NCBI GenBank assembly: GCA_023230825.1
Contig: JALNWO010000075.1
Coordinates: 1 to 7,958, forward strand
Direction: 5' to 3'
DNA: 7,958 nucleotides
DNA from: Acholeplasmataceae bacterium
GTDB taxonomy: Bacteria; Bacillota_I; Bacilli_A; Acholeplasmatales; Acholeplasmataceae
Below the pieces are notes generated by a model. It was not told the origin of the DNA, searched no databases, and saw nothing but the letters and a program-made list of their open reading frames with translations. Each line of letters starts with the position of its first letter. Positions within the stretch are counted from its first letter, which is position 1. A program made the position numbers and the translations under genes. This document shows, in pieces, positions 7,440 through 7,958 of the stretch.

Positions 7440-7507
7440 AAAGTGGTGGCTTCGACTAAGCTCAGCCACCACTAAGCTCAGCCACCACTAAGTTCTGTCA
7501 CCATCAA
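7440..7507. repeat. 68-bp hairpin element, right copy
   Basis: Second copy, in direct orientation, between type B repeats 7411-7439 and 7508-7536. Length and edges equal those of 6175-6242, with six substitutions and no indel. AGTGGTGGC (7442-7450) can pair perfectly with GCCACCACT in either of the first two 16-bp units (7460-7475 and 7476-7491), so two alternative hairpins exist. The third unit is 7492-7507. The two copies bracket 1,197 bp of type B array, and recombination between them would remove 1,265 bp. Confidence 0.9.
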
Positions 7508-7536
7508 CTCTTAAACGCACTATTTGGAATTGAAAC
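7508..7536 (+). repeat. Type B repeat variant right of the 68-bp element
   Basis: It starts CTCTTAAACG and otherwise matches type B. Position 5 is T, as in type A, and position 8 is A, which breaks one stem pair. It directly follows the right 68-bp copy and starts a two-repeat type B remnant (7508, 7573) before type A resumes. Confidence 0.93.
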
Positions 7537-7637
7537 GCGGGGGCGGAGTATTTCACAGGTATGTGTGATATGCTCTCAATCGCACTATTTGGAATTGAAA
7601 CCCTGAAAAAACAGGTGTTCCATTTCTCGGTTACAAT

Positions 7638-7958
7638 CTCTTAATTGAACCATATTGGAATTGAAACTGCTTTTTTACCTTTATAAGAGTATTGTCTTTT
7701 ATTCTCTTAATTGAACCATATTGGAATTGAAACTCGCAATCGTATTGATGTGCGGAGTAGCCTATACTTCTCTTAATTGAACCATATTGGAATTGAAACA
7801 ATATAAATTTGATAGGCTGTATTAACTTTACTCTTCTCTTAATTGAACCATATTGGAATTGAAACGCTGAACAAGCTGCCGAAGACCTTGAACAATGGAA
7901 ACTCTTAATTGAACCATATTGGAATTGAAACGTTTTCTGAGAGTTCATGTATCTTTAA
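7638..7958 (+). CRISPR. CRISPR array segment A2: five more type A repeats, array continues past the window
   Basis: Perfect 30-bp type A repeats start at 7638, 7704, 7770, 7836 and 7902, separated by four 36-bp spacers. The last spacer is cut at 27 bases (7932-7958). These repeats show no decay, so this is not the degenerate tail of the array. If transcription is left to right these are the oldest units in view, and they carry the same repeat as the newest ones, with type B in between. Confidence 0.98.

Larger units (their letters stand above)
6243..7601 (+). CRISPR. CRISPR array segment B: 21 repeats of a related 29-bp type, nested in the type A array
   Basis: Twenty-one repeats of 29 bp that start CTCTCAATCG and end GGAATTGAAAC, at 6243, 6308, 6373, 6438, 6504, 6568, 6635, 6700, 6764, 6829, 6893, 6957, 7023, 7086, 7151, 7216, 7281, 7345, 7411, 7508 and 7573. 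Sixteen are canonical. The copy at 6957 has one change (T at position 5, as in type A); those at 7216, 7281, 7345 and 7508 are diverged. Ordinary spacers are 34-38 bp; the one at 7440-7507 is 68 bp. Types A and B share the last 13 bases, the CTCT start and the stem (TCAAT 4-8 with ATTGA 22-26 in B), so one Cas6 could plausibly process both; that is inference. Several spacers here are very AT-rich (6337-6372, 6664-6699, 7245-7280, 7309-7344, 7374-7410) and several hold hairpins, unlike most of segment A1. Confidence 0.97.

Noticed and set aside
147..7948. Many minus-strand open frames encoding tandem FQFQYGSIK or FNSNMVQLR peptides
   Set aside because: They are translations of the CRISPR repeat, whose reverse complement lacks stops in these frames. 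The periodicity is exactly the repeat unit, the intervening residues are spacers, and no ribosome binding site or protein family is evident.

Overview
The whole 7,958-base window is CRISPR array. I see no protein-coding gene, RNA gene or cas gene. Open reading frames here are repeat-spacer translations; the repeated minus-strand peptide FQFQYGSIK and its shifted form FNSNMVQLR are just the repeat read in two frames. The array runs off both ends, so leader, cas operon and trailer are outside the window. I count 120 repeats: 99 of a 30-bp type A and 21 of a related 29-bp type B.

Layout: (1) 28-6174, 94 type A repeats with spacers of 34-37 bp, all copies identical as read. (2) 6175-6242, a 68-bp hairpin element in a spacer slot. 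(3) 6243-7601, 21 type B repeats, 16 canonical and 5 variant, with three strongly diverged copies in a row at 7216-7373 and a second copy of the 68-bp element at 7440-7507. (4) 7638-7931, five more perfect type A repeats, then a cut spacer. The type B tract is therefore nested inside a type A array.

Both repeats end in ATTGAAAC, the usual 5' handle of type I-A/I-B and type III crRNAs, so transcription is probably left to right, with the leader (newest spacers) beyond position 1 and the oldest spacers to the right. Both repeats can form the same short stem.

The spacer content is informative. Several spacers are alleles of the same protospacer differing only at synonymous third codon positions. 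Three others overlap on one target gene and reveal one another's flanking bases, which gives a 5'-CCN PAM without any database. Coding and non-coding strands are both represented. Together this favours a DNA-targeting type I system (I-B most likely), though no cas gene is present to confirm it.

Organism: a bacterium with a long-lived CRISPR locus and AT-leaning target phages. The 68-bp element resembles the TTCGAC...CTCAGCCACC intergenic palindromes that I associate with Bacteroidota and some other phyla; this is a weak taxonomic hint only.
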